NCBI GenBank assembly: GCA_963680875.1
Contig: OY804579.1
Span: forward strand, 28,753,804 to 28,817,803
Reading direction: 5' to 3'
DNA: 64,000 nt
Origin: Bathymodiolus brooksi
Lineage: Eukaryota > Mollusca > Bivalvia > Mytilida > Modiolidae
This document shows positions 50,069 to 63,390 of the stretch, one piece after another (within the stretch, counting starts at the first letter, position 1; the number at the start of each line of letters is the position of its first letter). The position numbers were made by a program, and so were the translations under genes. Below the pieces are notes generated by a model that had not been told where the DNA came from, did not search any database, and saw nothing but the letters and a program-made list of their open reading frames with translations.

Positions 50069-53000
50069 AACTTGAGTAGTGTTTCTCAGAATGTTTTGAA
50101 ATTTTATCAGCAACTTACTGGTGAAGAGAGGAGGATCCCTTTCATTTTTGATGATTTTCACTTTTGCCGTTTTAGAGTTATTGGGCTTGATATGACGAAA
50201 ATAGGATTTTTACTCTATGTCGTATGATAACTTGAGTAGTGTTTCTCAGAATGTTTTGAAATTTTATCAGCAGCTTACCGGTGAGGAGAGGAGGATCCCT
50301 TTCATTTTTGACGATTTTCACTTTTGCCGTTCCAGAGTTATTGGACTTGATATGACGGAAAATCGGATTGTTACCCTATGTTGTATGATAACTTGAGTAG
50401 TGTTTCTCAGAATGTTTTGAAATTTTATCAGCAGCTTACTGATGAAGAGAGGAGGATCCCTTTCATTTTGGACGATTTTCACTTTTGCCGTTCCAGAGTT
50501 ATTGGACTTGATATGACGGAAAATAGGATTTTTACCCTATGTTGTATGATAACTTGAGTAGTGTTTCTCAGAATGTTTTGAAATTTTATCAGCAACTTAC
50601 TGGTGAAGAGAGGAGGATCCCTTTCATTTTTGATGATTTTCACTTTTGCCGTTTTAGAGTTATTGGGCTTGATATGACGAAAATAGGATTTTTACTCTAT
50701 GTCGTATGATAACTTGAATAGTGTTTCTCAGAATGTTTTGAAATTTTATCAGCAGCTTACAGATGAGGAGAGGAGGATCCCTTTCATTTTTGACGATTTT
50801 CACTTTTGCCGTTCCAGAGTTATTGGACTTGATATGACGGAAAATCGGATTTTTACCCTATGTCGTATGATAACTTGAGTAGTGTTTCTCAGAATGTTTT
50901 GAAATTTTATCGGCAGCTTATTGATGAAGAGAGGAGGATCCCTTTAATTTTTGACGATTTTCACTTTTGCCGTTCCAGAGTTATTGGACTTGATATGACG
51001 GAAAATAGGATTTTTACTCTATGTCGTATGATAACTTGAGTAGTGTTTCTCAGAATGTTTTGAAATTTTATCAGCAGCTTACTGGTGAAGAGAGGAGGAT
51101 CCCTTTCATTTTTGATGATTTTCACTTTTGCCGTTTTAGAGTTATTGGGCTTGATATGACGAAAATAGGATTTTTACTCTATGTCGTATGATAACTTGAG
51201 TAGTGTTTCTCAGAATGTTTTGAAATTTTATCAGCAGCTTACCGGTGAGGAGAGGAGGATCCCTTTCATTTTTGACGATTTTCACTTTTGCCGTTCCAGA
51301 GTTATTGGACTTGATATGACGGAAAATCGGATTGTTACCCTATGTTGTATGATAACTTGAGTAGTGTTTCTCAGAATGTTTTGAAATTTTATCAGCAGCT
51401 TACTGATGAAGAGAGGAGGATCCCTTTCATTTTGGACGATTTTCACTTTTGCCGTTCCAGAGTTATTGGACTTGATATGACGGAAAATAGGATTTTTACC
51501 CTATGTTGTATGATAACTTGAGTAGTGTTTCTCAGAATGTTTTTAAATTTTATCAGCAACTTACTGGTGAAGAGAGGAGGATCCCTTTCATTTTTGATGA
51601 TTTTCACTTTTGCCGTTTTAGAGTTATTGGGCTTGATATGACGAAAATAGGATTTTTACTCTATGTCGTATGATAACTTGAGTAGTGTTTCTCAGAATGT
51701 TTTGAAATTTTATCAGCAGCTTACAGATGAGGAGAGGAGGATCCCTTTCATTTTTGACGATTTTCACTTTTGCCGTTCCAGAGTTATTGGACTTGATATG
51801 ACGGAAAATCGGATTTTTACCCTATGTCGTATGATAACTTGAGTAGTGTTTCTCAGAATGTTTTGAAATTTTATCGGCAGCTTATTGATGAAGAGAGGAG
51901 GATCCCTTTAATTTTTGACGATTTTCACTTTTGCCGTTCCAGAGTTATTGGACTTGATATGACGGAAAATCGGATTTTTACTCTATGTCGTATGATAACT
52001 TGAGTAGTGTTTCTCAGAATGTTTTGAAATTTTATCAGCAGCTTACCGGTGAAGAGAGGAGGATCCCTTTCATTTGTGATGATTTTCACTTTTGCCGTTC
52101 CAGAGTTATTGGACTTGATATGACGGAAAATCGGATTTTTACCCTATGTTGTATGATAACTTGAGTAGTGTTTCTCAGAATGTTTTGAAATTTTATCAGA
52201 AGCTTACTGGTGAAGAGAGGAGGATCCCTTTCATTTTTGATGATTTTCACTTTTGCCGTTCCAGAGTTATTGGACTTGATATGACGGAAAATCGGATTTT
52301 TACCCTATGTCGTATGATAACTTGAGTAGTGTTTCTCAGAATGTTTTGAAATTTTATCAGCAGCTTACTGATGAAGAGAGGAGGATCCCTTTCATTTTGG
52401 ACGATTTTCACTATTGCCGTTCCAGAGTTATTGGACTTGATATGATGGAAAATCGGATTTGTACCCTATGTTGTATGATAACTTGAGTAGTGTTTCTCAG
52501 AATGTTTTGAAATTTTATCAGCAGCTTACTGGTGAGGAGAGGAGGATCCCTTTCAATTTTGATGATTTTCACTTTTGCCGTTTTAGAGTTATTGGGCTTG
52601 ATATGACGAAAATAGGATTTTTACTCTATGTCGTATGATAACTTGAGTAGTGTTTCTCAGAATGTTTTGAAATTTTATCAGCAGCTTACCGGTGGAGAGA
52701 GGAGGATCTCTTTCATTTTTGACGATTTTCACTTTTGCCGTTCCAGAGTTATTGGACTTGATATGACGGAAAATCGGATTTTTACTCTATGTCGTATGAT
52801 AACTTGAGTAGTGTTTCTCAGAATGTTTTGAAATTTTTATCAGCAGCTTATTGATGAAGAGAGGAGGATCCCTTTAATTGTTGACGATTTTCACTTTTGC
52901 CGTTCCAGAGTTATTGGACTTGATATGACGGAAAATAGGATTTTTACTCTATGTCGTATGATAACTTGAGTAGTGTTTCTCAGAATGTTTTGAAATTTTA

Positions 53001-53445
53001 TCAGCAGCTTACCGGTGGAGAGAGGAGGATCTCTTTCATTTTTGACGATTTTCACTTTTGCCGTTCCAGAGTTATTGGACTTGATATGACGGAAAATAGG
53101 ATGTTTACCCTATGTCGTATGATAACTTGAGTAGTGTTTCTCAGAATGTTTTGAAATTTTATCAGCAGCTTACTGGTGAGGAGAGGAGGATCCCTTTCAT
53201 TTTTGACGATTTTCACTTTTGCCGTTCCAGAGTTATTGGACTTGATATGACAGAAAATCGGATTGTTACCCTATGTTGTATGATAACTTGAGCAGTGTTT
53301 CTCAGAATGTTTTGAAATTTTATCAGCAGCTTACTGGTGAAGAGAGGAGGATCCCTTTCATTTTTGATGATTTTCACTTTTGCCGTTCCAGAGTTATTGG
53401 ACTTGATATGACGGAAAATCGGATTTTTACCCTATGTCGTATGAT

Positions 53446-53640
53446 AACTTGAGTAGTGTTTCTCAGAATGTTTTGAAATTTTATCAGCAGCTTACTGATG
53501 AAGAGAGGAGGATCCCTTTCATTTTGGACGATTTTCACTTTTGCCGTTCCAGAGTTATTGGACGATTTTCACTTTTGCCGTTCCAGAGTTATTGGACTTG
53601 ATATGACGGAAAATCGGATTTTTACTCTATGTTGTATGAT
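53446..53640 (+). repeat. Monomer X, copy 6
   Basis: 195 bp, between E' and Q, in the first 20-monomer unit. Confidence 0.95.
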
Positions 53641-55086
53641 AACTTGAGTAGTGTTTCTCAGAATGTTTTGAAATTTTATCAGCAACTTACTGGTGAAGAG
53701 AGGAGGATCCCTTTCATTTTTGATGATTTTCACTTTTGCCGTTTTAGAGTTATTGGGCTTGATATGACGAAAATAGGATTTTTACTCTATGTCGTATGAT
53801 AACTTGAGTAGTGTTTCTCAGAATGTTTTGAAATTTTATCAGCAGCTTACCGGTGAGGAGAGGAGGATCCCTTTCATTTTTGACGATTTTCACTTTTGCC
53901 GTTCCAGAGTTATTGGACTTGATATGACGGAAAATCGGATTGTTACCCTATGTTGTATGATAACTTGAGTAGTGTTTCTCAGAATGTTTTGAAATTTTAT
54001 CAGCAGCTTACTGATGAAGAGAGGAGGATCCCTTTCATTTTGGACGATTTTCACTTTTGCCGTTCCAGAGTTATTGGACTTGATATGACGGAAAATAGGA
54101 TTTTTACCCTATGTTGTATGATAACTTGAGTAGTGTTTCTCAGAATGTTTTGAAATTTTATCAGCAACTTACTGGTGAAGAGAGGAGGATCCCTTTCATT
54201 TTTGATGATTTTCACTTTTGCCGTTTTAGAGTTATTGGGCTTGATATGACGAAAATAGGATTTTTACTCTATGTCGTATGATAACTTGAGTAGTGTTTCT
54301 CAGAATGTTTTGAAATTTTATCAGCAGCTTACAGATGAGGAGAGGAGGATCCCTTTCATTTTTGACGATTTTCACTTTTGCCGTTCCAGAGTTATTGGAC
54401 TTGATATGACGGAAAATCGGATTTTTACCCTATGTCGTATGATAACTTGAGTAGTGTTTCTCAGAATGTTTTGAAATTTTATCGGCAGCTTATTGATGAA
54501 GAGAGGAGGATCCCTTTAATTTTTGACGATTTTCACTTTTGCCGTTCCAGAGTTATTGGACTTGATATGACGGAAAATAGGATTTTTACTCTATGTCGTA
54601 TGATAACTTGAGTAGTGTTTCTCAGAATGTTTTGAAATTTTATCAGCAGCTTACTGGTGAAGAGAGGAGGATCCCTTTCATTTTTGATGATTTTCACTTT
54701 TGCCGTTTTAGAGTTATTGGGCTTGATATGACGAAAATAGGATTTTTACTCTATGTCGTATGATAACTTGAGTAGTGTTTCTCAGAATGTTTTGAAATTT
54801 TATCAGCAGCTTACCGGTGAGGAGAGGAGGATCCCTTTCATTTTTGACGATTTTCACTTTTGCCGTTCCAGAGTTATTGGACTTGATATGACGGAAAATC
54901 GGATTGTTACCCTATGTTGTATGATAACTTGAGTAGTGTTTCTCAGAATGTTTTGAAATTTTATCAGCAGCTTACTGATGAAGAGAGGAGGATCCCTTTC
55001 ATTTTGAACGATTTTCAATTTTGCCGTTCCAGAGTTATTGGACTTGATATGACGGAAAATAGGATTTTTACCCTATGTTGTATGAT

Positions 55087-55247
55087 AACTTGAGTAGTGT
55101 TTCTCAGAATGTTTTGAAATTTTATCAGCAGCTTACTGATGAAGAGAGGAGGATCCCTTTCATTTTGGACGATTTTCACTTTTGCCGTTCCAGAGTTATT
55201 GGACTTGATATGACGGAAAATCGGATTTTTACTCTATGTCGTATGAT
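55087..55247 (+). repeat. Hybrid monomer P/S
   Basis: P left half (ACTGATGAAGAG, CATTTTGGACG) with an S-like right end (AATCGGATTTTTACTC TATGTCG). It leads into D, as S does at 11652. The copy at 60267-60427 is the same. Confidence 0.82.
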
Positions 55248-57176
55248 AACTTGAGTAGTGTTTCTCAGAATGTTTTGAAATTTTATCAGCAGCTTACCGG
55301 TGAAGAGAGGAGGATCCCTTTCATTTGTGATGATTTTCACTTTTGCCGTTCCAGAGTTATTGGACTTGATATGACGGAAAATCGGATTTTTACCCTATGT
55401 TGTATGATAACTTGAGTAGTGTTTCTCAGAATGTTTTGAAATTTTATCAGAAGCTTACTGGTGAAGAGAGGAGGATCCCTTTCATTTTTGATGATTTTCA
55501 CTTTTGCCGTTCCAGAGTTATTGGACTTGATATGACGGAAAATCGGATTTTTACCCTATGTCGTATGATAACTTGAGTAGTGTTTCTCAGAATGTTTTGA
55601 AATTTTATCAGCAGCTTACTGATGAAGAGAGGAGGATCCCTTTCATTTTGGACGATTTTCACTATTGCCGTTCCAGAGTTATTGGACTTGATATGATGGA
55701 AAATCGGATTTGTACCCTATGTTGTATGATAACTTGAGTAGTGTTTCTCAGAATGTTTTGAAATTTTATCAGCAGCTTACTGGTGAGGAGAGGAGGATCC
55801 CTTTCAATTTTGATGATTTTCACTTTTGCCGTTTTAGAGTTATTGGGCTTGATATGACGAAAATAGGATTTTTACTCTATGTCGTATGATAACTTGAATA
55901 GTGTTTCTCAGAATGTTTTGAAATTTTATCAGCAGCTTACAGATGAGGAGAGGAGGATCCCTTTCATTTTTGACGATTTTCACTTTTGCCGTTCCAGAGT
56001 TATTGGACTTGATATGACGGAAAATCGGATTTTTACCCTATGTCGTATGATAACTTGAGTAGTGTTTCTCAGAATGTTTTGAAATTTTATCGGCAGCTTA
56101 TTGATGAAGAGAGGAGGATCCCTTTAATTTTTGACGATTTTCACTTTTGCCGTTCCAGAGTTATTGGACTTGATATGACGGAAAATAGGATTTTTACTCT
56201 ATGTCGTATGATAACTTGAGTAGTGTTTCTCAGAATGTTTTGAAATTTTATCAGCAGCTTACTGGTGAAGAGAGGAGGATCCCTTTCATTTTTGATGATT
56301 TTCACTTTTGCCGTTTTAGAGTTATTGGGCTTGATATGACGAAAATAGGATTTTTACTCTATGTCGTATGATAACTTGAGTAGTGTTTCTCAGAATGTTT
56401 TGAAATTTTATCAGCAGCTTACCGGTGAGGAGAGGAGGATCCCTTTCATTTTTGACGATTTTCACTTTTGCCGTTCCAGAGTTATTGGACTTGATATGAC
56501 GGAAAATCGGATTGTTACCCTATGTTGTATGATAACTTGAGTAGTGTTTCTCAGAATGTTTTGAAATTTTATCAGCAGCTTACTGATGAAGAGAGGAGGA
56601 TCCCTTTCATTTTGGACGATTTTCACTTTTGCCGTTCCAGAGTTATTGGACTTGATATGACGGAAAATAGGATTTTTACCCTATGTTGTATGATAACTTG
56701 AGTAGTGTTTCTCAGAATGTTTTTAAATTTTATCAGCAACTTACTGGTGAAGAGAGGAGGATCCCTTTCATTTTTGATGATTTTCACTTTTGCCGTTTTA
56801 GAGTTATTGGGCTTGATATGACGAAAATAGGATTTTTACTCTATGTCGTATGATAACTTGAGTAGTGTTTCTCAGAATGTTTTGAAATTTTATCAGCAGC
56901 TTACAGATGAGGAGAGGAGGATCCCTTTCATTTTTGACGATTTTCACTTTTGCCGTTCCAGAGTTATTGGACTTGATATGACGGAAAATCGGATTTTTAC
57001 CCTATGTCGTATGATAACTTGAGTAGTGTTTCTCAGAATGTTTTGAAATTTTATCGGCAGCTTATTGATGAAGAGAGGAGGATCCCTTTAATTTTTGACG
57101 ATTTTCACTTTTGCCGTTCCAGAGTTATTGGACTTGATATGACGGAAAATCGGATTTTTACTCTATGTCGTATGAT
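55248..57176 (+). repeat. Composite HOR derivative, 12 monomers (1929 bp)
   Basis: Order D E F* G M' N Q* O P'' Q M' N/S. G is followed by M' (55891, starting GAATAG) instead of H', so the H' to Q part is missing. Its Q (56695-56854) carries T at 56724, matching 51544 at 5180 bp. Confidence 0.92.
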
Positions 57177-60100
57177 AACTTGAGTAGTGTTTCTCAGAAT
57201 GTTTTGAAATTTTATCAGCAGCTTACCGGTGAAGAGAGGAGGATCCCTTTCATTTGTGATGATTTTCACTTTTGCCGTTCCAGAGTTATTGGACTTGATA
57301 TGACGGAAAATCGGATTTTTACCCTATGTTGTATGATAACTTGAGTAGTGTTTCTCAGAATGTTTTGAAATTTTATCAGAAGCTTACTGGTGAAGAGAGG
57401 AGGATCCCTTTCATTTTTGATGATTTTCACTTTTGCCGTTCCAGAGTTATTGGACTTGATATGACGGAAAATCGGATTTTTACCCTATGTCGTATGATAA
57501 CTTGAGTAGTGTTTCTCAGAATGTTTTGAAATTTTATCAGCAGCTTACTGATGAAGAGAGGAGGATCCCTTTCATTTTGGACGATTTTCACTATTGCCGT
57601 TCCAGAGTTATTGGACTTGATATGATGGAAAATCGGATTTGTACCCTATGTTGTATGATAACTTGAGTAGTGTTTCTCAGAATGTTTTGAAATTTTATCA
57701 GCAGCTTACTGGTGAGGAGAGGAGGATCCCTTTCAATTTTGATGATTTTCACTTTTGCCGTTTTAGAGTTATTGGGCTTGATATGACGAAAATAGGATTT
57801 TTACTCTATGTCGTATGATAACTTGAGTAGTGTTTCTCAGAATGTTTTGAAATTTTATCAGCAGCTTACCGGTGGAGAGAGGAGGATCTCTTTCATTTTT
57901 GACGATTTTCACTTTTGCCGTTCCAGAGTTATTGGACTTGATATGACGGAAAATCGGATTTTTACTCTATGTCGTATGATAACTTGAGTAGTGTTTCTCA
58001 GAATGTTTTGAAATTTTTATCAGCAGCTTATTGATGAAGAGAGGAGGATCCCTTTAATTGTTGACGATTTTCACTTTTGCCGTTCCAGAGTTATTGGACT
58101 TGATATGACGGAAAATAGGATTTTTACTCTATGTCGTATGATAACTTGAGTAGTGTTTCTCAGAATGTTTTGAAATTTTATCAGCAGCTTACCGGTGGAG
58201 AGAGGAGGATCTCTTTCATTTTTGACGATTTTCACTTTTGCCGTTCCAGAGTTATTGGACTTGATATGACGGAAAATAGGATGTTTACCCTATGTCGTAT
58301 GATAACTTGAGTAGTGTTTCTCAGAATGTTTTGAAATTTTATCAGCAGCTTACTGGTGAGGAGAGGAGGATCCCTTTCATTTTTGACGATTTTCACTTTT
58401 GCCGTTCCAGAGTTATTGGACTTGATATGACAGAAAATCGGATTGTTACCCTATGTTGTATGATAACTTGAGCAGTGTTTCTCAGAATGTTTTGAAATTT
58501 TATCAGCAGCTTACTGGTGAAGAGAGGAGGATCCCTTTCATTTTTGATGATTTTCACTTTTGCCGTTCCAGAGTTATTGGACTTGATATGACGGAAAATC
58601 GGATTTTTACCCTATGTCGTATGATAACTTGAGTAGTGTTTCTCAGAATGTTTTGAAATTTTATCAGCAGCTTACTGATGAAGAGAGGAGGATCCCTTTC
58701 ATTTTGGACGATTTTCACTTTTGCCGTTCCAGAGTTATTGGACGATTTTCACTTTTGCCGTTCCAGAGTTATTGGACTTGATATGACGGAAAATCGGATT
58801 TTTACTCTATGTTGTATGATAACTTGAGTAGTGTTTCTCAGAATGTTTTGAAATTTTATCAGCAACTTACTGGTGAAGAGAGGAGGATCCCTTTCATTTT
58901 TGATGATTTTCACTTTTGCCGTTTTAGAGTTATTGGGCTTGATATGACGAAAATAGGATTTTTACTCTATGTCGTATGATAACTTGAGTAGTGTTTCTCA
59001 GAATGTTTTGAAATTTTATCAGCAGCTTACCGGTGAGGAGAGGAGGATCCCTTTCATTTTTGACGATTTTCACTTTTGCCGTTCCAGAGTTATTGGACTT
59101 GATATGACGGAAAATCGGATTGTTACCCTATGTTGTATGATAACTTGAGTAGTGTTTCTCAGAATGTTTTGAAATTTTATCAGCAGCTTACTGATGAAGA
59201 GAGGAGGATCCCTTTCATTTTGGACGATTTTCACTTTTGCCGTTCCAGAGTTATTGGACTTGATATGACGGAAAATAGGATTTTTACCCTATGTTGTATG
59301 ATAACTTGAGTAGTGTTTCTCAGAATGTTTTGAAATTTTATCAGCAACTTACTGGTGAAGAGAGGAGGATCCCTTTCATTTTTGATGATTTTCACTTTTG
59401 CCGTTTTAGAGTTATTGGGCTTGATATGACGAAAATAGGATTTTTACTCTATGTCGTATGATAACTTGAGTAGTGTTTCTCAGAATGTTTTGAAATTTTA
59501 TCAGCAGCTTACAGATGAGGAGAGGAGGATCCCTTTCATTTTTGACGATTTTCACTTTTGCCGTTCCAGAGTTATTGGACTTGATATGACGGAAAATCGG
59601 ATTTTTACCCTATGTCGTATGATAACTTGAGTAGTGTTTCTCAGAATGTTTTGAAATTTTATCGGCAGCTTATTGATGAAGAGAGGAGGATCCCTTTAAT
59701 TTTTGACGATTTTCACTTTTGCCGTTCCAGAGTTATTGGACTTGATATGACGGAAAATAGGATTTTTACTCTATGTCGTATGATAACTTGAGTAGTGTTT
59801 CTCAGAATGTTTTGAAATTTTATCAGCAGCTTACTGGTGAAGAGAGGAGGATCCCTTTCATTTTTGATGATTTTCACTTTTGCCGTTTTAGAGTTATTGG
59901 GCTTGATATGACGAAAATAGGATTTTTACTCTATGTCGTATGATAACTTGAGTAGTGTTTCTCAGAATGTTTTGAAATTTTATCAGCAGCTTACCGGTGA
60001 GGAGAGGAGGATCCCTTTCATTTTTGACGATTTTCACTTTTGCCGTTCCAGAGTTATTGGACTTGATATGACGGAAAATCGGATTGTTACCCTATGTTGT

Positions 60101-60427
60101 ATGATAACTTGAGTAGTGTTTCTCAGAATGTTTTGAAATTTTATCAGCAGCTTACTGATGAAGAGAGGAGGATCCCTTTCATTTTGAACGATTTTCAATT
60201 TTGCCGTTCCAGAGTTATTGGACTTGATATGACGGAAAATAGGATTTTTACCCTATGTTGTATGATAACTTGAGTAGTGTTTCTCAGAATGTTTTGAAAT
60301 TTTATCAGCAGCTTACTGATGAAGAGAGGAGGATCCCTTTCATTTTGGACGATTTTCACTTTTGCCGTTCCAGAGTTATTGGACTTGATATGACGGAAAA
60401 TCGGATTTTTACTCTATGTCGTATGAT
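57177..60427 (+). repeat. Composite HOR starting at D, 20 monomers, copy 2 (3251 bp)
   Basis: Same order and length as 51997-55247, offset 5180 bp, with both private changes in the P unit (60187, 60198). The 20-mer plus 12-mer (5180 bp) therefore forms a larger unit that has been duplicated. Confidence 0.93.
58626..58820 (+). repeat. Monomer X, copy 7
   Basis: 195 bp, between E' and Q, in the second 20-monomer unit, 5180 bp after copy 6. Confidence 0.95.
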
Positions 60428-63195
60428 AACTTGAGTAGTGTTTCTCAGAATGTTTTGAAATTTTATCAGCAGCTTACCGGTGAAGAGAGGAGGATCCCTT
60501 TCATTTGTGATGATTTTCACTTTTGCCGTTCCAGAGTTATTGGACTTGATATGACGGAAAATCGGATTTTTACCCTATGTTGTATGATAACTTGAGTAGT
60601 GTTTCTCAGAATGTTTTGAAATTTTATCAGAAGCTTACTGGTGAAGAGAGGAGGATCCCTTTCATTTTTGATGATTTTCACTTTTGCCGTTCCAGAGTTA
60701 TTGGACTTGATATGACGGAAAATCGGATTTTTACCCTATGTCGTATGATAACTTGAGTAGTGTTTCTCAGAATGTTTTGAAATTTTATCAGCAGCTTACT
60801 GATGAAGAGAGGAGGATCCCTTTCATTTTGGACGATTTTCACTATTGCCGTTCCAGAGTTATTGGACTTGATATGATGGAAAATCGGATTTGTACCCTAT
60901 GTTGTATGATAACTTGAGTAGTGTTTCTCAGAATGTTTTGAAATTTTATCAGCAGCTTACTGGTGAGGAGAGGAGGATCCCTTTCAATTTTGATGATTTT
61001 CACTTTTGCCGTTTTAGAGTTATTGGGCTTGATATGACGAAAATAGGATTTTTACTCTATGTCGTATGATAACTTGAGTAGTGTTTCTCAGAATGTTTTG
61101 AAATTTTATCAGCAGCTTACCGGTGGAGAGAGGAGGATCTCTTTCATTTTTGACGATTTTCACTTTTGCCGTTCCAGAGTTATTGGACTTGATATGACGG
61201 AAAATCGGATTTTTACTCTATGTCGTATGATAACTTGAGTAGTGTTTCTCAGAATGTTTTGAAATTTTTATCAGCAGCTTATTGATGAAGAGAGGAGGAT
61301 CCCTTTAATTGTTGACGATTTTCACTTTTGCCGTTCCAGAGTTATTGGACTTGATATGACGGAAAATAGGATTTTTACTCTATGTCGTATGATAACTTGA
61401 GTAGTGTTTCTCAGAATGTTTTGAAATTTTATCAGCAGCTTACCGGTGGAGAGAGGAGGATCTCTTTCATTTTTGACGATTTTCACTTTTGCCGTTCCAG
61501 AGTTATTGGACTTGATATGACGGAAAATAGGATGTTTACCCTATGTCGTATGATAACTTGAGTAGTGTTTCTCAGAATGTTTTGAAATTTTATCAGCAGC
61601 TTACTGGTGAGGAGAGGAGGATCCCTTTCATTTTTGACGATTTTCACTTTTGCCGTTCCAGAGTTATTGGACTTGATATGACAGAAAATCGGATTGTTAC
61701 CCTATGTTGTATGATAACTTGAGCAGTGTTTCTCAGAATGTTTTGAAATTTTATCAGCAGCTTACTGGTGAAGAGAGGAGGATCCCTTTCATTTTTGATG
61801 ATTTTCACTTTTGCCGTTCCAGAGTTATTGGACTTGATATGACGGAAAATCGGATTTTTACCCTATGTCGTATGATAACTTGAGTAGTGTTTCTCAGAAT
61901 GTTTTGAAATTTTATCAGCAGCTTACTGATGAAGAGAGGAGGATCCCTTTCATTTTGGACGATTTTCACTTTTGCCGTTCCAGAGTTATTGGACGATTTT
62001 CACTTTTGCCGTTCCAGAGTTATTGGACTTGATATGACGGAAAATCGGATTTTTACTCTATGTTGTATGATAACTTGAGTAGTGTTTCTCAGAATGTTTT
62101 GAAATTTTATCAGCAACTTACTGGTGAAGAGAGGAGGATCCCTTTCATTTTTGATGATTTTCACTTTTGCCGTTTTAGAGTTATTGGGCTTGATATGACG
62201 AAAATAGGATTTTTACTCTATGTCGTATGATAACTTGAGTAGTGTTTCTCAGAATGTTTTGAAATTTTATCAGCAGCTTACCGGTGAGGAGAGGAGGATC
62301 CCTTTCATTTTTGACGATTTTCACTTTTGCCGTTCCAGAGTTATTGGACTTGATATGACGGAAAATCGGATTGTTACCCTATGTTGTATGATAACTTGAG
62401 TAGTGTTTCTCAGAATGTTTTGAAATTTTATCAGCAGCTTACTGATGAAGAGAGGAGGATCCCTTTCATTTTGGACGATTTTCACTTTTGCCGTTCCAGA
62501 GTTATTGGACTTGATATGACGGAAAATAGGATTTTTACCCTATGTTGTATGATAACTTGAGTAGTGTTTCTCAGAATGTTTTGAAATTTTATCAGCAACT
62601 TACTGGTGAAGAGAGGAGGATCCCTTTCATTTTTGATGATTTTCACTTTTGCCGTTTTAGAGTTATTGGGCTTGATATGACGAAAATAGGATTTTTACTC
62701 TATGTCGTATGATAACTTGAATAGTGTTTCTCAGAATGTTTTGAAATTTTATCAGCAGCTTACAGATGAGGAGAGGAGGATCCCTTTCATTTTTGACGAT
62801 TTTCACTTTTGCCGTTCCAGAGTTATTGGACTTGATATGACGGAAAATCGGATTTTTACCCTATGTCGTATGATAACTTGAGTAGTGTTTCTCAGAATGT
62901 TTTGAAATTTTATCGGCAGCTTATTGATGAAGAGAGGAGGATCCCTTTAATTTTTGACGATTTTCACTTTTGCCGTTCCAGAGTTATTGGACTTGATATG
63001 ACGGAAAATAGGATTTTTACTCTATGTCGTATGATAACTTGAGTAGTGTTTCTCAGAATGTTTTGAAATTTTATCAGCAGCTTACTGGTGAAGAGAGGAG
63101 GATCCCTTTCATTTTTGATGATTTTCACTTTTGCCGTTTTAGAGTTATTGGGCTTGATATGACGAAAATAGGATTTTTACTCTATGTCGTATGAT
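60428..63195 (+). repeat. Composite HOR starting at D, 17 monomers
   Basis: Order D E F* G H' I' J K' E' X Q O P'' Q M' N Q*. After Q* the array jumps to X instead of O, so the unit is shortened relative to the 20-mer. Confidence 0.92.
61877..62071 (+). repeat. Monomer X, copy 8
   Basis: 195 bp, between E' and Q, 3251 bp after copy 7. Confidence 0.95.
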
Positions 63196-63390
63196 AACTT
63201 GAGTAGTGTTTCTCAGAATGTTTTGAAATTTTATCAGCAGCTTACTGATGAAGAGAGGAGGATCCCTTTCATTTTGGACGATTTTCACTTTTGCCGTTCC
63301 AGAGTTATTGGACGATTTTCACTTTTGCCGTTCCAGAGTTATTGGACTTGATATGACGGAAAATCGGATTTTTACTCTATGTTGTATGAT
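63196..63390 (+). repeat. Monomer X, copy 9 (unusual left neighbour)
   Basis: 195 bp, but preceded by Q* and not E'. Only 1319 bp after copy 8, marking a recent exchange joining Q* to X. Confidence 0.95.

Larger units (their letters stand above)
46942..51996 (+). repeat. Composite HOR starting at D, 31 monomers (5055 bp)
   Basis: Same first 23 monomers as the preceding unit, then M' N Q* O P'' Q M' N/S. Q* is a Q-like unit with CAGCAG. The late Q (51515-51674) has GTTTTTAAATTTT (T at 51544), shared only with 56724. The I'-to-Q/H 1483-bp nested repeat is present again (47746-49228, restarting at 49229). Confidence 0.92.
51997..55247 (+). repeat. Composite HOR starting at D, 20 monomers, copy 1 (3251 bp)
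   Basis: Order D E F* G H' I' J K' E' X Q O P'' Q M' N Q* O P P/S. The second-to-last unit (54926-55086) has the paired changes TTTTGAACG and TTTTCAATT (A at 55007 and 55018), shared only with 60187 and 60198. The Q/H-I'-J nested repeat of earlier units is absent. Confidence 0.93.
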
